46,898 nt of DNA from Bacteroidaceae bacterium (GTDB taxonomy: Bacteria > Bacteroidota > Bacteroidia > Bacteroidales > Bacteroidaceae), in NCBI GenBank assembly GCA_017962495.1, contig JAGCVH010000019.1, positions 1 through 46,898 of the forward strand, in the 5' to 3' direction. Numbering within the stretch: position 1 is the first letter of the stretch; each line of letters starts with the position of its first letter. The translations under genes were made by a program, and so were the position numbers. The notes under the pieces were generated by a model. That model was not told where the DNA came from. It searched no databases and saw only the letters and a program-made list of their open reading frames with translations. This document shows positions 1 through 6,948 of the stretch, one piece after another.

Positions 1-140
1 ACAATGGACAATGGACAATGGACAATGGATAATGGACCATTCTGACATTTCTTGCTCCGTTGCTCTACGCAAGCGTCACTGCTTCGCAGATGCCGAGCAG
101 ACATTTGACACTTGACATTAGACATTAGACATTAGACATT
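1..140. repeat. Intergenic period-7 repeat arrays
   Basis: Bases 1-40 are about five copies of the heptamer ACAATGG, slightly degenerate at the right end. Bases 101-140 are copies of a TTAGACA/TTGACAC heptamer. Between them (about 46-100) lies a GC-richer stretch with TTGCTCCGTTGCTCTACGC, which resembles the complement of sequence near 1278-1293 and 46,740-46,780. No gene is seen here. The arrays belong to a wider set of period-7 arrays in this window. Confidence 0.8.
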
Positions 141-142
141 CG

Positions 143-181
143 AAAAAAGTCCCGATGGAAAGAAGCCGTCGGGGCTTTTTT
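143..181 (+). terminator. Intrinsic terminator of a gene left of the window
   Basis: A 16-bp stem (143-158 with 166-181) with G-U wobbles, a 7-base loop, A-rich 5' arm and T-rich 3' arm. No gene in the window precedes it, so it probably ends a gene outside the left edge. The A/T arms would let it work in both directions. Confidence 0.75.
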
Positions 182-367
182 TGTGCAAAACGAGGTCGAG
201 ATTGAAAATTTCGTAACTCGTCGCTCGGCCCAAAGGGACGCTTTCACAAAGCGAAGCGACTGAAAGAACTCGGAATTCGGAACAATAATTGAAAAAATCG
301 TAATTCCTAACTCCTAATTCATAATTAATTTTGTATCTTTGTAAGCGATAGTGCGCCCAGACCAAGC
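182..367 (+). promoter_or_regulatory. Upstream region and -7 box of the first membrane protein gene
   Basis: The stretch holds a period-7 array at 302-329 (AATTCCT, AACTCCT, AATTCAT, AATTAAT) followed at once by TATCTTTG (334-341), a match to the Bacteroidetes -7 box TAnnTTTG. I see no clear -33 TTTG at the usual spacing. Transcription would start near 347, giving a leader of about 20 nt before the ATG at 368. No ORF in 1-367 looks real. Confidence 0.55.
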
Positions 368-1240
368 ATGAAGAACATATTCACTCAGATTAAGGTACTT
401 GCCTACTGCATCATATTCTTCGGAGTATGGATAGGACTGGCATTGATTCCGCCTACGGGAGGCTACATCTGGGAACCTTGGACCATCAACATCACTACTT
501 CGGTACTGTTTACGCTATTCGTTTACCTGACTGCCAACTTGGCACGTACCGACCGCACCATCCTCGGCGTCATAGCCACAGCGGCTTTCATCATCTTTTT
601 CTGTCCGGGCGAAGAGGTGTTTTTCAATCGCGATCTCGATTCCATCCTCGAACTGTCATCACAGTGCATCGTGCCGTTCTTCATCGCACAATACAATCGC
701 GTGAGCCAGAAGGACTTCCATCGGTGGTATCTGCTGATGCTGTTGATGGGCGTCTTCTGTAGTTACACGCACAACGGTATCACCATTCCGCTCTGTTGCG
801 CCTTTGTGTGGCTGGCATTCCAACGCCACGAGAGGTTCTTCCGACAAGCCTGCTGGCCAATGGTGGTGGGCGTCATCATAGGCACGGGACTAAGCATCTG
901 GAACAAACGTCACGAAAGCCTAAACATGGCCACAGACCTCAAGGTAATCACCTCCGTAACAAGCATCGCCCTGAAAACGCTGTGGGAGACGAAGGTGTTC
1001 GTCATCTCACTCTTACTTACAGGATATCTGTCTGCCCAAAGGAAGGGACGAAAGGACATCCTATACATTGCCCGTCGGCACTACGTGCTGACGCTGTGTT
1101 CCCTGTTCTCTCTGTTCACCATGCCCTTTGCCCCGCTGGGCATAGAAAACGCTGTCACGGGAGTGTGCTTCTTTAGCATGTTCTGGCTGATGTTCCTCTG
1201 TCAACATCTGGCAGAGAAATACTTGAAGAGAAAATTGTAA
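368..1240 (+). CDS. Polytopic membrane protein of unknown function
   Basis: A 290-residue hydrophobic protein with about eight predicted membrane segments, beginning around residues 9-27 and ending around 265-283. I recognise no catalytic motif. The stretch SYTHNGITIPL, a polar run followed by a hydrophobic helix, recalls bacterial DUF6056-like membrane proteins, but that is only an impression. The start is supported by the -7 box at 334-341. It lies 91 bp upstream of the sialic-acid lyase on the same strand, so a role near sialic-acid metabolism or surface glycans is possible but not shown. Confidence 0.75.
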   Translation: MKNIFTQIKVLAYCIIFFGVWIGLALIPPTGGYIWEPWTINITTSVLFTLFVYLTANLARTDRTILGVIATAAFIIFFCPGEEVFFNRDLDSILELSSQCIVPFFIAQYNRVSQKDFHRWYLLMLLMGVFCSYTHNGITIPLCCAFVWLAFQRHERFFRQACWPMVVGVIIGTGLSIWNKRHESLNMATDLKVITSVTSIALKTLWETKVFVISLLLTGYLSAQRKGRKDILYIARRHYVLTLCSLFSLFTMPFAPLGIENAVTGVCFFSMFWLMFLCQHLAEKYLKRKL

Positions 1241-1245
1241 TTAAT

Positions 1246-1326
1246 CACCTCACCCCTGCCCTCTCCCAAGGAGAGGGAGTAGCGGAGCAAGAAATTATGA
1301 ATTATGAATTATAAATTATGAATTAG
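1246..1326. repeat. GC-rich hairpin element plus ATTATGA heptamer array
   Basis: An 8-bp perfect hairpin (CCCTCTCC-CAA-GGAGAGGG, 1259-1277) is preceded by CACCTCACCCCTGCC and followed by GAGTAG, the same layout as the elements at 19,246 and 19,338. After it come ATTATGA, ATTATGA, ATTATAA, ATTATGA, ATTAG (1294-1326), ending six bases before the lyase start codon. No TAnnTTTG box was found here, so the lyase may depend on upstream transcription. Confidence 0.8.
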
Positions 1327-1331
1327 ATAAA

Positions 1332-2333
1332 ATGAAACAGTTTGAAAAGATTGAGGGTCTCATTGATGCCCCGTTTACTCCGTTCAAGGAGAATGGTGAT
1401 GTGAACTTAGAGCCAATACCGCAGTATGCCCAGATGTTGGCAAAAAATGGGTTGAAAGGCGTGTTCATCAATGGTTCGAGTGGTGAAGGCTATATGCTGA
1501 CGAGCGAAGAGCGCATGCAGATTGCCGAAGCATGGATGAAGGCTGCACCGGAGGGATTCAAGGCTGCGATTGAGCGAGAGGAGAGCGATGCTCGCATCAG
1601 CTTTTCCGAGCGTGAGCAGGCTCGAACGAAGTTCAAGGTAATCGTACACGTAGGCAGTTGCTGTGTCCGCGAGAGTCGCCGACTGGCCGAACACGCGCAA
1701 AAGATTGGAGCCTGGGGCATTGGCGCTATGGCACCCCCATTCCCGAAGGTGGGACGCATAGAAGAACTGGTTAAGTACTGCGAGGAGATAGCCTGCGGTG
1801 CTCCTGACCTGCCCTTCTATTTCTACCACATCCCTGCCTTTAACGGTGCTTTCCTGCCTATGGTGGAACTGCTGAAGGCTGTGGACGGACGCATTCCCAA
1901 CTTCGCAGGCATCAAGTACACCTTCGAGAGCATCTACGAGTACAACCAATGCCGTCTGTATGCCGGTGGCAAGTTCGACATGCTGCATGGGCAGGACGAG
2001 ACCATCCTACCCTCTCTTGCAATGGGTGGCGCACGCGGAGGCATAGGCGGAACCACTAACTACAACGGACGCTGTCTCGTGGGCATCATCGAAGCCTGGA
2101 AGCAGGGCGACCTGGAGAAGGCTCGTGCCTTGCAGAACTATGCCCAAGAGGTCATCAACGTGATCTGCCACTTCCGTGGTAACATCGTCGGAGGCAAGCG
2201 CATCATGAAACTCATGGGTATCGACCTCGGTCCTAACCGTACTCCATTCCAGAACATCACCGACGAAGAGGAGGTTCGCCTGAAGGCCGAACTCGACGCC
2301 ATCGACTTCTGGCATCATTGCAACGAACTCTAA
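1332..2333 (+). CDS. nanL: N-acetylneuraminate lyase with an in-frame insertion
   Basis: Class I aldolase of the DHDPS/NAL family that splits N-acetylneuraminate into ManNAc and pyruvate in the cytoplasm. Seen: the substrate-loop motif INGSSGEGYML (about residues 46-56), the YFYHIPAFNGA segment with the catalytic Tyr, the Schiff-base Lys in FAGIKYTFES, and GIGGTTNYNG near the C-terminus. At 333 residues it is about 25 longer than the roughly 308 expected for Bacteroidetes relatives. The excess is one block after AAPEGFK, bounded by the 7-bp repeat TTCAAGG at 1557-1563 and 1632-1638; without it the text reads straight from AAPEG into FKVIVHVG. The block falls before predicted strand beta-3, so the enzyme may still fold. 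The symporter gene follows 52 bp downstream. Confidence 0.93.
   Translation: MKQFEKIEGLIDAPFTPFKENGDVNLEPIPQYAQMLAKNGLKGVFINGSSGEGYMLTSEERMQIAEAWMKAAPEGFKAAIEREESDARISFSEREQARTKFKVIVHVGSCCVRESRRLAEHAQKIGAWGIGAMAPPFPKVGRIEELVKYCEEIACGAPDLPFYFYHIPAFNGAFLPMVELLKAVDGRIPNFAGIKYTFESIYEYNQCRLYAGGKFDMLHGQDETILPSLAMGGARGGIGGTTNYNGRCLVGIIEAWKQGDLEKARALQNYAQEVINVICHFRGNIVGGKRIMKLMGIDLGPNRTPFQNITDEEEVRLKAELDAIDFWHHCNEL
1557..1638 (+). repeat. 75-bp in-frame insertion in nanL flanked by a 7-bp repeat
   Basis: TTCAAGG occurs at 1557-1563 and again at 1632-1638, exactly 75 bp (25 codons) apart. The interval has small hairpins (GAGC-GAT-GCTC and GAGC-AG-GCTC) and encodes a charged peptide rich in Glu, Arg and Ser (EREESDARISFSEREQAR). 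Frame is kept on both sides and there is no stop. Confidence 0.75.
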
Positions 2334-2344
2334 TCTCCTTAATG

Positions 2345-2380
2345 TCCCTAAAGACCTTAAAGACTTTAAAGACCCTAAAA
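2345..2380 (+). repeat. Period-9 array between nanL and the symporter gene
   Basis: Four nonamers, GTCCCTAAA, GACCTTAAA, GACTTTAAA and GACCCTAAA, fill most of the 52-bp gap between the two genes and end just before AGGATAATG. They therefore lie in the ribosome-loading region of the downstream gene. Confidence 0.8.
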
Positions 2381-2385
2381 GGATA

Positions 2386-4896
2386 ATGAAGAAAATACTT
2401 TTTCTGCTCTTGTGTCTTCCTCTGGCGCTTGTGGCACAGAACAAGTTCTCCATTGAGGCATTGGCTTCCCACCACGCACAAGGTGGGCAGGGAGTCTCGG
2501 CACCCTTCTGTGGAATGGTGGACGGAGCACTGACTATCGCAGGCGGTTGCAACTTCCCCAATAAGCCTGCCGCCGAGGGAGGCGAGAAAGTGTTCTATAA
2601 CGATGTTTGGTATCTGTGCAAAGGCAAATGGTATAAATATCGCTTTTCATTGCCCACTTCCACTGCCTACGGGGCAAGCGTGGCAGTTCCCGACAAAGGA
2701 CTTGTCTGTCTGGGCGGAACAAACGGAAAAGAGAGCCTTACCAACGTTTATCGCATCAGTAAGACGGGCATCATCGACTGGCCGTCATTACCTGTGGGCA
2801 TCGACAATGGGGCTGCGGCTTACGGCAACGACTGCATCTATGTCGTGGGTGGACAAAGCAATGGCGAACCTCAAATGGGAGTCTATCGTCTGCGTCCAGG
2901 CAGTGGGGCCGACGTGCTTACCGCCCAATGGGAACGCATTGCCGAACTGCCAGGTCAAGCGCGTCTGCAACCTTGTGCCGTAGTACAAACCAACGGACTA
3001 GATGTCTCGCTTTATGTCTTTGGTGGATATGATCCTGAGACAGGAAAGATTGACGAGGACGCTTCGGAACTGAACCTGAAGACTATGGAGTGGACGTCAC
3101 ACCCTGGAAGCAAAGCCACTGCAGGCATGAATGCCGTTTCTTCGGGCTACAGCCACGTGCTGTTCTTCGGAGGAGTGAATAAGGACATCTTCGAGAAGGC
3201 AGTGAAAGGGGAATTTGGCGACGACTATCTCACACACCCTGCACCTTGGTATCAGTTCAATCCCGATGTGCTTGTCTATCACACCATTACCGATTCGTGG
3301 TACTCCATTCGGGGTAATTCCCTTATAGCACGCGCTGGAGCAGGACTCGTCAATACGGAAAACGGCTACATCCTTGTCGATGGAGAAAGTAAGCCGGGCA
3401 TTCGTGCGTCGGAAGTGATGAAGGTTTCCTTCGACCATAAGGTTGACTTCGGTTGGCTCAACTGGATTGTCTTGGTGGTCTATCTGTTGGGAATGCTCAG
3501 TCTGGGCGTGTTCTTCATGCGACGTGAAGGCGGTTCGGACGACTTCTTCCGTGGTGGGGGACGCGTTCCTTGGTGGGCTGCAGGCATCAGCATCTATGCC
3601 ACCATGCTCTCGGCTATCACCTATATGGCCATCCCTGCAAAGGCATACGCCACCAACTGGACTTACTACCCCATGCTCGTCATGATACTGGTGGTGAGTT
3701 GGCCTGTGGTCAAGTACTATCTGCCCTACTTCCGCAAACTGAACATCACTTCGGCTTACGAGTATCTGGAAATACGCTTCAACGCGATTACACGCCTGAT
3801 GGCGTCAGGACTGTTCATCATCTTCATGATAGCCCGCATGGCTTTGGTGCTCTATCTGCCTTCGCTTGCTCTAACCGCTGTGACAGGCATAGACATCCGC
3901 ACGTGCATCATCCTCATGGGTCTCGTGACCATCATCTACTGCACTATGGGTGGTGTGGAGGCAGTCATCTGGGGCGATGTCATTCAAGGGTGCATACTGG
4001 TGGGCGGTGCCATCTTTGCTGCATTCTATCTGTGGGGAAACACCGAGGGTGGCTTCTCTGGAGCTTGGCAACTGGCTGTGGACAACGACAAACTGCGCCT
4101 CTTCGAATGGAGTTGGGACTATCGGCGTGTCACCTTCTGGGTGGCCATTCTGGGTGGTGGACTTGCCAACAACCTTATTTCCTACACCTCTGACCAGACG
4201 GTCATACAGCGCTATCTGACTACAAAAGACGTGGAGAGTGCCAAACAGAGCATCTGGATGAATGGTATCATGAGCGTATTCATTTCTATTGCTTTCTACT
4301 TCATCGGCACAGGCCTCTATACCTTCTACAAGACGCATCCGATGGAACTTGACTTCACCATGACGAAGGGCGACACCATCTTCCCCTTCTTCATGATGAG
4401 CCAGATGCCACGAGGCATAGCCGGATTGCTCATTGCTGCCATATTTGCTGCTACGATGTCGACCATTTCGTCGAACATCAATTCGGTATCTACGGCATTC
4501 AGCATCGACTTCTGGAAGCGTTTCCGCCAGCGTGTGTCGGATAAGGAGATGTTGCGCGTAGCCCGATGGACGTGTGTCATCAGTGGCCTCATCGGTGTGG
4601 GTATCGCCCTACTTATGGCCACATGGAACATCATATCCTTGCTCGACTACTTCAACACCATCCTCGGTCTGCTCAGTTCGGGACTTGGCGGTCTGTTCTT
4701 CATGGGACGCTTCCTACCGCGCATCAATGGTCGTGCTGCCCTTCTGGGCTTCGTCGTAGGCGAGGCCGTAGTGCTTTGGATGGCTTTCAACACCGATACT
4801 TCCTTCATGCTCTTTGGCTTCATCGGTATGGTTGTAAGCATTCTCACGGGTTGGTTGCTTTCACTGGGCAGCAAGCGAACGGAAACCAAAATATAA
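2386..4896 (+). CDS. Kelch mutarotase domain fused to a sodium:solute symporter (sialic acid uptake)
   Basis: An 836-residue fusion. Residues 1-17 are a signal peptide ending near ALVAQ. Residues about 20-345 form a Kelch-type beta-propeller (repeated motifs such as CLGGTNGKE, YVVGGQSN, YVFGGYDP, LFFGGV) like the cyclically permuted YjhT/NanM sialic-acid mutarotase family. From about residue 355 a sodium:solute symporter (SSS) core follows with roughly 13-14 membrane helices, including PWWAAGISIYATMLSAITYM and the ATMSTISSNINSVSTAF helix that in SSS proteins carries Na+-site Ser/Thr residues. The signal peptide places the propeller in the periplasm, where it could convert alpha-sialic acid to the beta-anomer beside the transporter. 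The gene follows nanL, which supports sialic acid as substrate; substrate identity is inferred. Confidence 0.9.
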   Translation: MKKILFLLLCLPLALVAQNKFSIEALASHHAQGGQGVSAPFCGMVDGALTIAGGCNFPNKPAAEGGEKVFYNDVWYLCKGKWYKYRFSLPTSTAYGASVAVPDKGLVCLGGTNGKESLTNVYRISKTGIIDWPSLPVGIDNGAAAYGNDCIYVVGGQSNGEPQMGVYRLRPGSGADVLTAQWERIAELPGQARLQPCAVVQTNGLDVSLYVFGGYDPETGKIDEDASELNLKTMEWTSHPGSKATAGMNAVSSGYSHVLFFGGVNKDIFEKAVKGEFGDDYLTHPAPWYQFNPDVLVYHTITDSWYSIRGNSLIARAGAGLVNTENGYILVDGESKPGIRASEVMKVSFDHKVDFGWLNWIVLVVYLLGMLSLGVFFMRREGGSDDFFRGGGRVPWWAAGISIYATMLSAITYMAIPAKAYATNWTYYPMLVMILVVSWPVVKYYLPYFRKLNITSAYEYLEIRFNAITRLMASGLFIIFMIARMALVLYLPSLALTAVTGIDIRTCIILMGLVTIIYCTMGGVEAVIWGDVIQGCILVGGAIFAAFYLWGNTEGGFSGAWQLAVDNDKLRLFEWSWDYRRVTFWVAILGGGLANNLISYTSDQTVIQRYLTTKDVESAKQSIWMNGIMSVFISIAFYFIGTGLYTFYKTHPMELDFTMTKGDTIFPFFMMSQMPRGIAGLLIAAIFAATMSTISSNINSVSTAFSIDFWKRFRQRVSDKEMLRVARWTCVISGLIGVGIALLMATWNIISLLDYFNTILGLLSSGLGGLFFMGRFLPRINGRAALLGFVVGEAVVLWMAFNTDTSFMLFGFIGMVVSILTGWLLSLGSKRTETKI

Positions 4897-4920
4897 GACA
4901 ATCTTACTCTCAAACATAAT

Positions 4921-4948
4921 AAAAGCCCGCTCTCATGAACGGGCTTTT
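4921..4948. terminator. Bidirectional terminator between the symporter and epimerase genes
   Basis: Stem AAAAGCCCG (4921-4929) pairs with CGGGCTTTT (4940-4948) around a 10-base loop. It has A-rich and T-rich sides and lies between two convergent genes ending at 4896 and 4989, so it can stop transcription from both. Confidence 0.9.
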
Positions 4949-4988
4949 ACTTTATCGTTTTTCACGACTCGACAAGAAGCAAGCGAAC

Positions 4989-6203
4989 TTACTTCTGCTC
5001 CTTAGCCGCGATTCTCTCTAACGTCTGCCAAACTTGGAAGAGACCACGGGGAACATGGAAGCATCCCTTCCATTTGCCACCCTTCAGCGTAAGCAGGACT
5101 TCACCACGACGATTCAAATAACCGAACCATTCGCGATATTCCTCGTCGCGGAAGTGACTCCAAGTGTAGTCGTGTACGCGTTTGAACCACTCCAGGCACT
5201 GTTCGTTGCCCGTCAGTTCATAGCCCTTAATCATGGTGATAAGTGTCTCGATGTGTACCCACCAAAGCTTCTGATCCCATTCCAGTTGCTGGAGAGGACG
5301 ACCCAGGCGATCCATGAAATAGAAGATGCCGTCGTATTGCTTATCCCATCCGTATTCGACCTCACGCAGGGCGATGTGTACGGCCTTCTCTATCAAGTCC
5401 TGACGACCCAACCTGCGACCCAAGTCCATAATGAACCACATGGCCTCGATGGCGTGACCGGGATTCTGCAGACGACCTTCGTGGCAATCCACCAGTTCGC
5501 CATCCTTCGAAACGCACTCCACAATCATGTCCAACTCGGGACGATAGAAGACGTCCAGCACTTCATGCAGACAGATGTCTATAGTCTCTTTCAGGAACTC
5601 AGGCGAGAGCAAGTCCTCAATCTCGAGTGCCACGTTGCACAGGATCATGGGCAGGGCAAAGTCCTTCATAGCACGTGCTCCAGGAGCAGCCTTACTCCAT
5701 TTGCCCTTCGGGTTATTACGCTTCTGCAGAACGATGTCGAACGTACGTTTGGCTATGTCGGCATACTCGGGATTACCTGTGGCTTTATACAATTGTCCAA
5801 AGGCGATAACGGCAAAGGTGTAGGAGAAGATGTTGTAAGGCTCCACAAGGGGCTTACCCTCACGCGTCAGCGAGAAATACCAGTTGAGGTTGCCATCATG
5901 CCCGTACTTCTTCAGGAATTCAGCACCCTGTATGGCGGCGTCGAGCCATTGCTTGCGTGTCTCCTCGCTTACTCCGTCCTTCTCGCTCAGTTTATTGTAA
6001 AGGGTGGACAGCATCCACACCTCACGACCCTGCAGCCAGATGAACTTATCGGTATCGTACACCTCGCCATCGCGCTCTATGCAGGTAAAGTATCCTCCAA
6101 ACTCAAGGTCGATGCTTCGTTCCATCCAGAAAGGCATCACCCTGTCCAACAACTCACTTTTGTACTGCGCAGCTAGTGCGTTAAAGTCTAATTCACAACT
6201 CAT
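4989..6203 (-). CDS. N-acylglucosamine 2-epimerase (ManNAc to GlcNAc)
   Basis: A 404-residue member of the AGE/renin-binding protein family, an (alpha/alpha)6 barrel that interconverts ManNAc and GlcNAc and so completes sialic-acid breakdown. Seen: KFIWLQGREVWMLSTLYN near the N-terminus, NPGHAIEAMWFIMDLG with the first catalytic-type His, and CFHVPRGLFQVWQTLERI with the second near the C-terminus. I use the ATG at 6201-6203 (MSCELDF): the longer reading begins at a TTG at 6260 that overlaps the gene's own -33/-7 promoter. The start codon lies inside a period-7 array (6190-6217). The gene converges on the nanL-symporter pair and shares its terminator. Confidence 0.92.
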   Translation of the reverse strand: MSCELDFNALAAQYKSELLDRVMPFWMERSIDLEFGGYFTCIERDGEVYDTDKFIWLQGREVWMLSTLYNKLSEKDGVSEETRKQWLDAAIQGAEFLKKYGHDGNLNWYFSLTREGKPLVEPYNIFSYTFAVIAFGQLYKATGNPEYADIAKRTFDIVLQKRNNPKGKWSKAAPGARAMKDFALPMILCNVALEIEDLLSPEFLKETIDICLHEVLDVFYRPELDMIVECVSKDGELVDCHEGRLQNPGHAIEAMWFIMDLGRRLGRQDLIEKAVHIALREVEYGWDKQYDGIFYFMDRLGRPLQQLEWDQKLWWVHIETLITMIKGYELTGNEQCLEWFKRVHDYTWSHFRDEEYREWFGYLNRRGEVLLTLKGGKWKGCFHVPRGLFQVWQTLERIAAKEQK

Positions 6204-6217
6204 AATTAACAATTCAT
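6190..6217 (-). repeat. Period-7 array containing the epimerase start codon
   Basis: On the plus strand the units are AATTCAC, AACTCAT, AATTAAC, AATTCAT. The epimerase ATG is within the second unit, so the array spans the end of the leader and the first codons. Confidence 0.75.
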
Positions 6218-6231
6218 AAGGATTATGGCTA

Positions 6232-6260
6232 CAAAGATACAAATATTTTTTATTTTTCAA
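6232..6260 (-). promoter_or_regulatory. Promoter of the epimerase gene
   Basis: TATCTTTG (complement of 6232-6239) is a -7 box, with a weak TTG 18 bases upstream (complement of 6258-6260). Predicted transcription start is near 6226, giving a leader of about 22 nt to the ATG at 6203. It is divergent from and abuts the phosphopantetheinyl transferase promoter. Confidence 0.65.
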
Positions 6261-6271
6261 CTTTTAATTTA

Positions 6272-6279
6272 TAATTTTG
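6272..6279 (+). promoter_or_regulatory. -7 box of the phosphopantetheinyl transferase gene
   Basis: TAATTTTG matches TAnnTTTG and ends only four bases before the ATG at 6284. With start sites normally a few bases after this box, the mRNA would be leaderless or nearly so. No clear -33 TTTG was found. Confidence 0.5.
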
Positions 6280-6283
6280 TACA

Positions 6284-6865
6284 ATGATTCTTATCGACGA
6301 CCAAATACAGGAGTACACACCTGAAGAGATAGCCCGTTGGACAGATGAATTGCCCGAATGGCGAAGGAAGCAGGTGCTGGCTTACAAGAACGATATGGGC
6401 CGACGGCAGTCGTTGCTCGCCTATCGCTTGCTCTGTCAGGGACTTCGTGAAGAAAATGGCATCATGGAACAACCTACGTTCGTCTATAATGAACATGGTA
6501 AACCACATCTAGCCCTCCCCCCCACGGGGGGAGATGGAGAGGGGCTTCACTTCTCGCTTTCACATTGCAAGGAGGCAGTTTGCTGTGCCATCTCGGACAG
6601 GCCTGTAGGCATCGATATCGAATCGGCCAATCGAAAGGTGTCCGACAGCGTCATCCGCTATAGCATGAACGAAGGAGAACAAGCACTCATCCGCGAGAGC
6701 GACGATCCACAACGCACGTTCCTACGCCTATGGACACAGAAGGAAGCCGTACTGAAACGCTTGGGCACAGGCATTCGAGACGATATGCGTGACATCTTGT
6801 CAGACCATGCTTATACGATAGAAGTCAGAGAGAACGAACGTTACATCCTCAGTGTGGCGTGGTGA
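6284..6865 (+). CDS. 4'-phosphopantetheinyl transferase (Sfp/HetI type)
   Basis: A 193-residue enzyme expected to move the phosphopantetheine arm from CoA to a carrier protein serine. Seen: FSLSHCKEAVCCAIS, the Mg2+ motif VGIDIES and the second motif LWTQKEAVLKRLGTGI. Between GKPH and FSLSHC the protein has LALPPTGGDGEGL, encoded by a GC-rich hairpin element (6511-6546) of a type otherwise found between genes in this window. Lineage relatives, as I recall them, have a shorter link there, so the element seems to have been absorbed into the coding sequence upstream of the catalytic motifs. Its genomic neighbours do not identify the carrier protein. Confidence 0.9.
   Translation: MILIDDQIQEYTPEEIARWTDELPEWRRKQVLAYKNDMGRRQSLLAYRLLCQGLREENGIMEQPTFVYNEHGKPHLALPPTGGDGEGLHFSLSHCKEAVCCAISDRPVGIDIESANRKVSDSVIRYSMNEGEQALIRESDDPQRTFLRLWTQKEAVLKRLGTGIRDDMRDILSDHAYTIEVRENERYILSVAW
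6511..6546. repeat. GC-rich hairpin element inside a coding sequence
   Basis: CTCCCCCC (6515-6522), loop CAC, GGGGGGAG (6526-6533) is a perfect 8-bp stem with a 3-base loop, set inside outer arms AGCCC and GGGGCTT. The design matches the intergenic copy at 1259-1277 (8-bp stem, 3-base loop). It is read in frame within the phosphopantetheinyl transferase. Confidence 0.7.
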
Positions 6866-6873
6866 TAATAAAA

Positions 6874-6937
6874 GGTTAATGGTTAATCGAGCTTCGCTCT
6901 GGTTAAGAGGTAAATGGTGAAAAGACATTTGACATTT
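6874..6937 (+). repeat. Period-7 repeats upstream of the GH43 operon
   Basis: GGTTAAT occurs twice at 6874-6887 and GACATTT twice at 6924-6937, with a small hairpin GAGC-TTC-GCTC between them. No TAnnTTTG promoter was recognised before the gene at 6949, so read-through from the transferase gene is possible. Confidence 0.65.
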
Positions 6938-6948
6938 AAACAAACCAT

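Noticed and set aside
132-365. A 77-codon minus-strand ORF at the left edge
   Set aside because: It crosses a terminator and period-7 repeats and ends at the promoter of the next gene; no protein-like features.
1557-1638. Frameshift or pseudogene in nanL
   Set aside because: The insert is exactly 25 codons and the frame on both sides is the same, with all catalytic motifs present.
5034-6176. A 380-codon plus-strand reading frame
   Set aside because: It lies wholly opposite the N-acylglucosamine 2-epimerase, whose motifs are clear; the plus frame has no recognisable domain.
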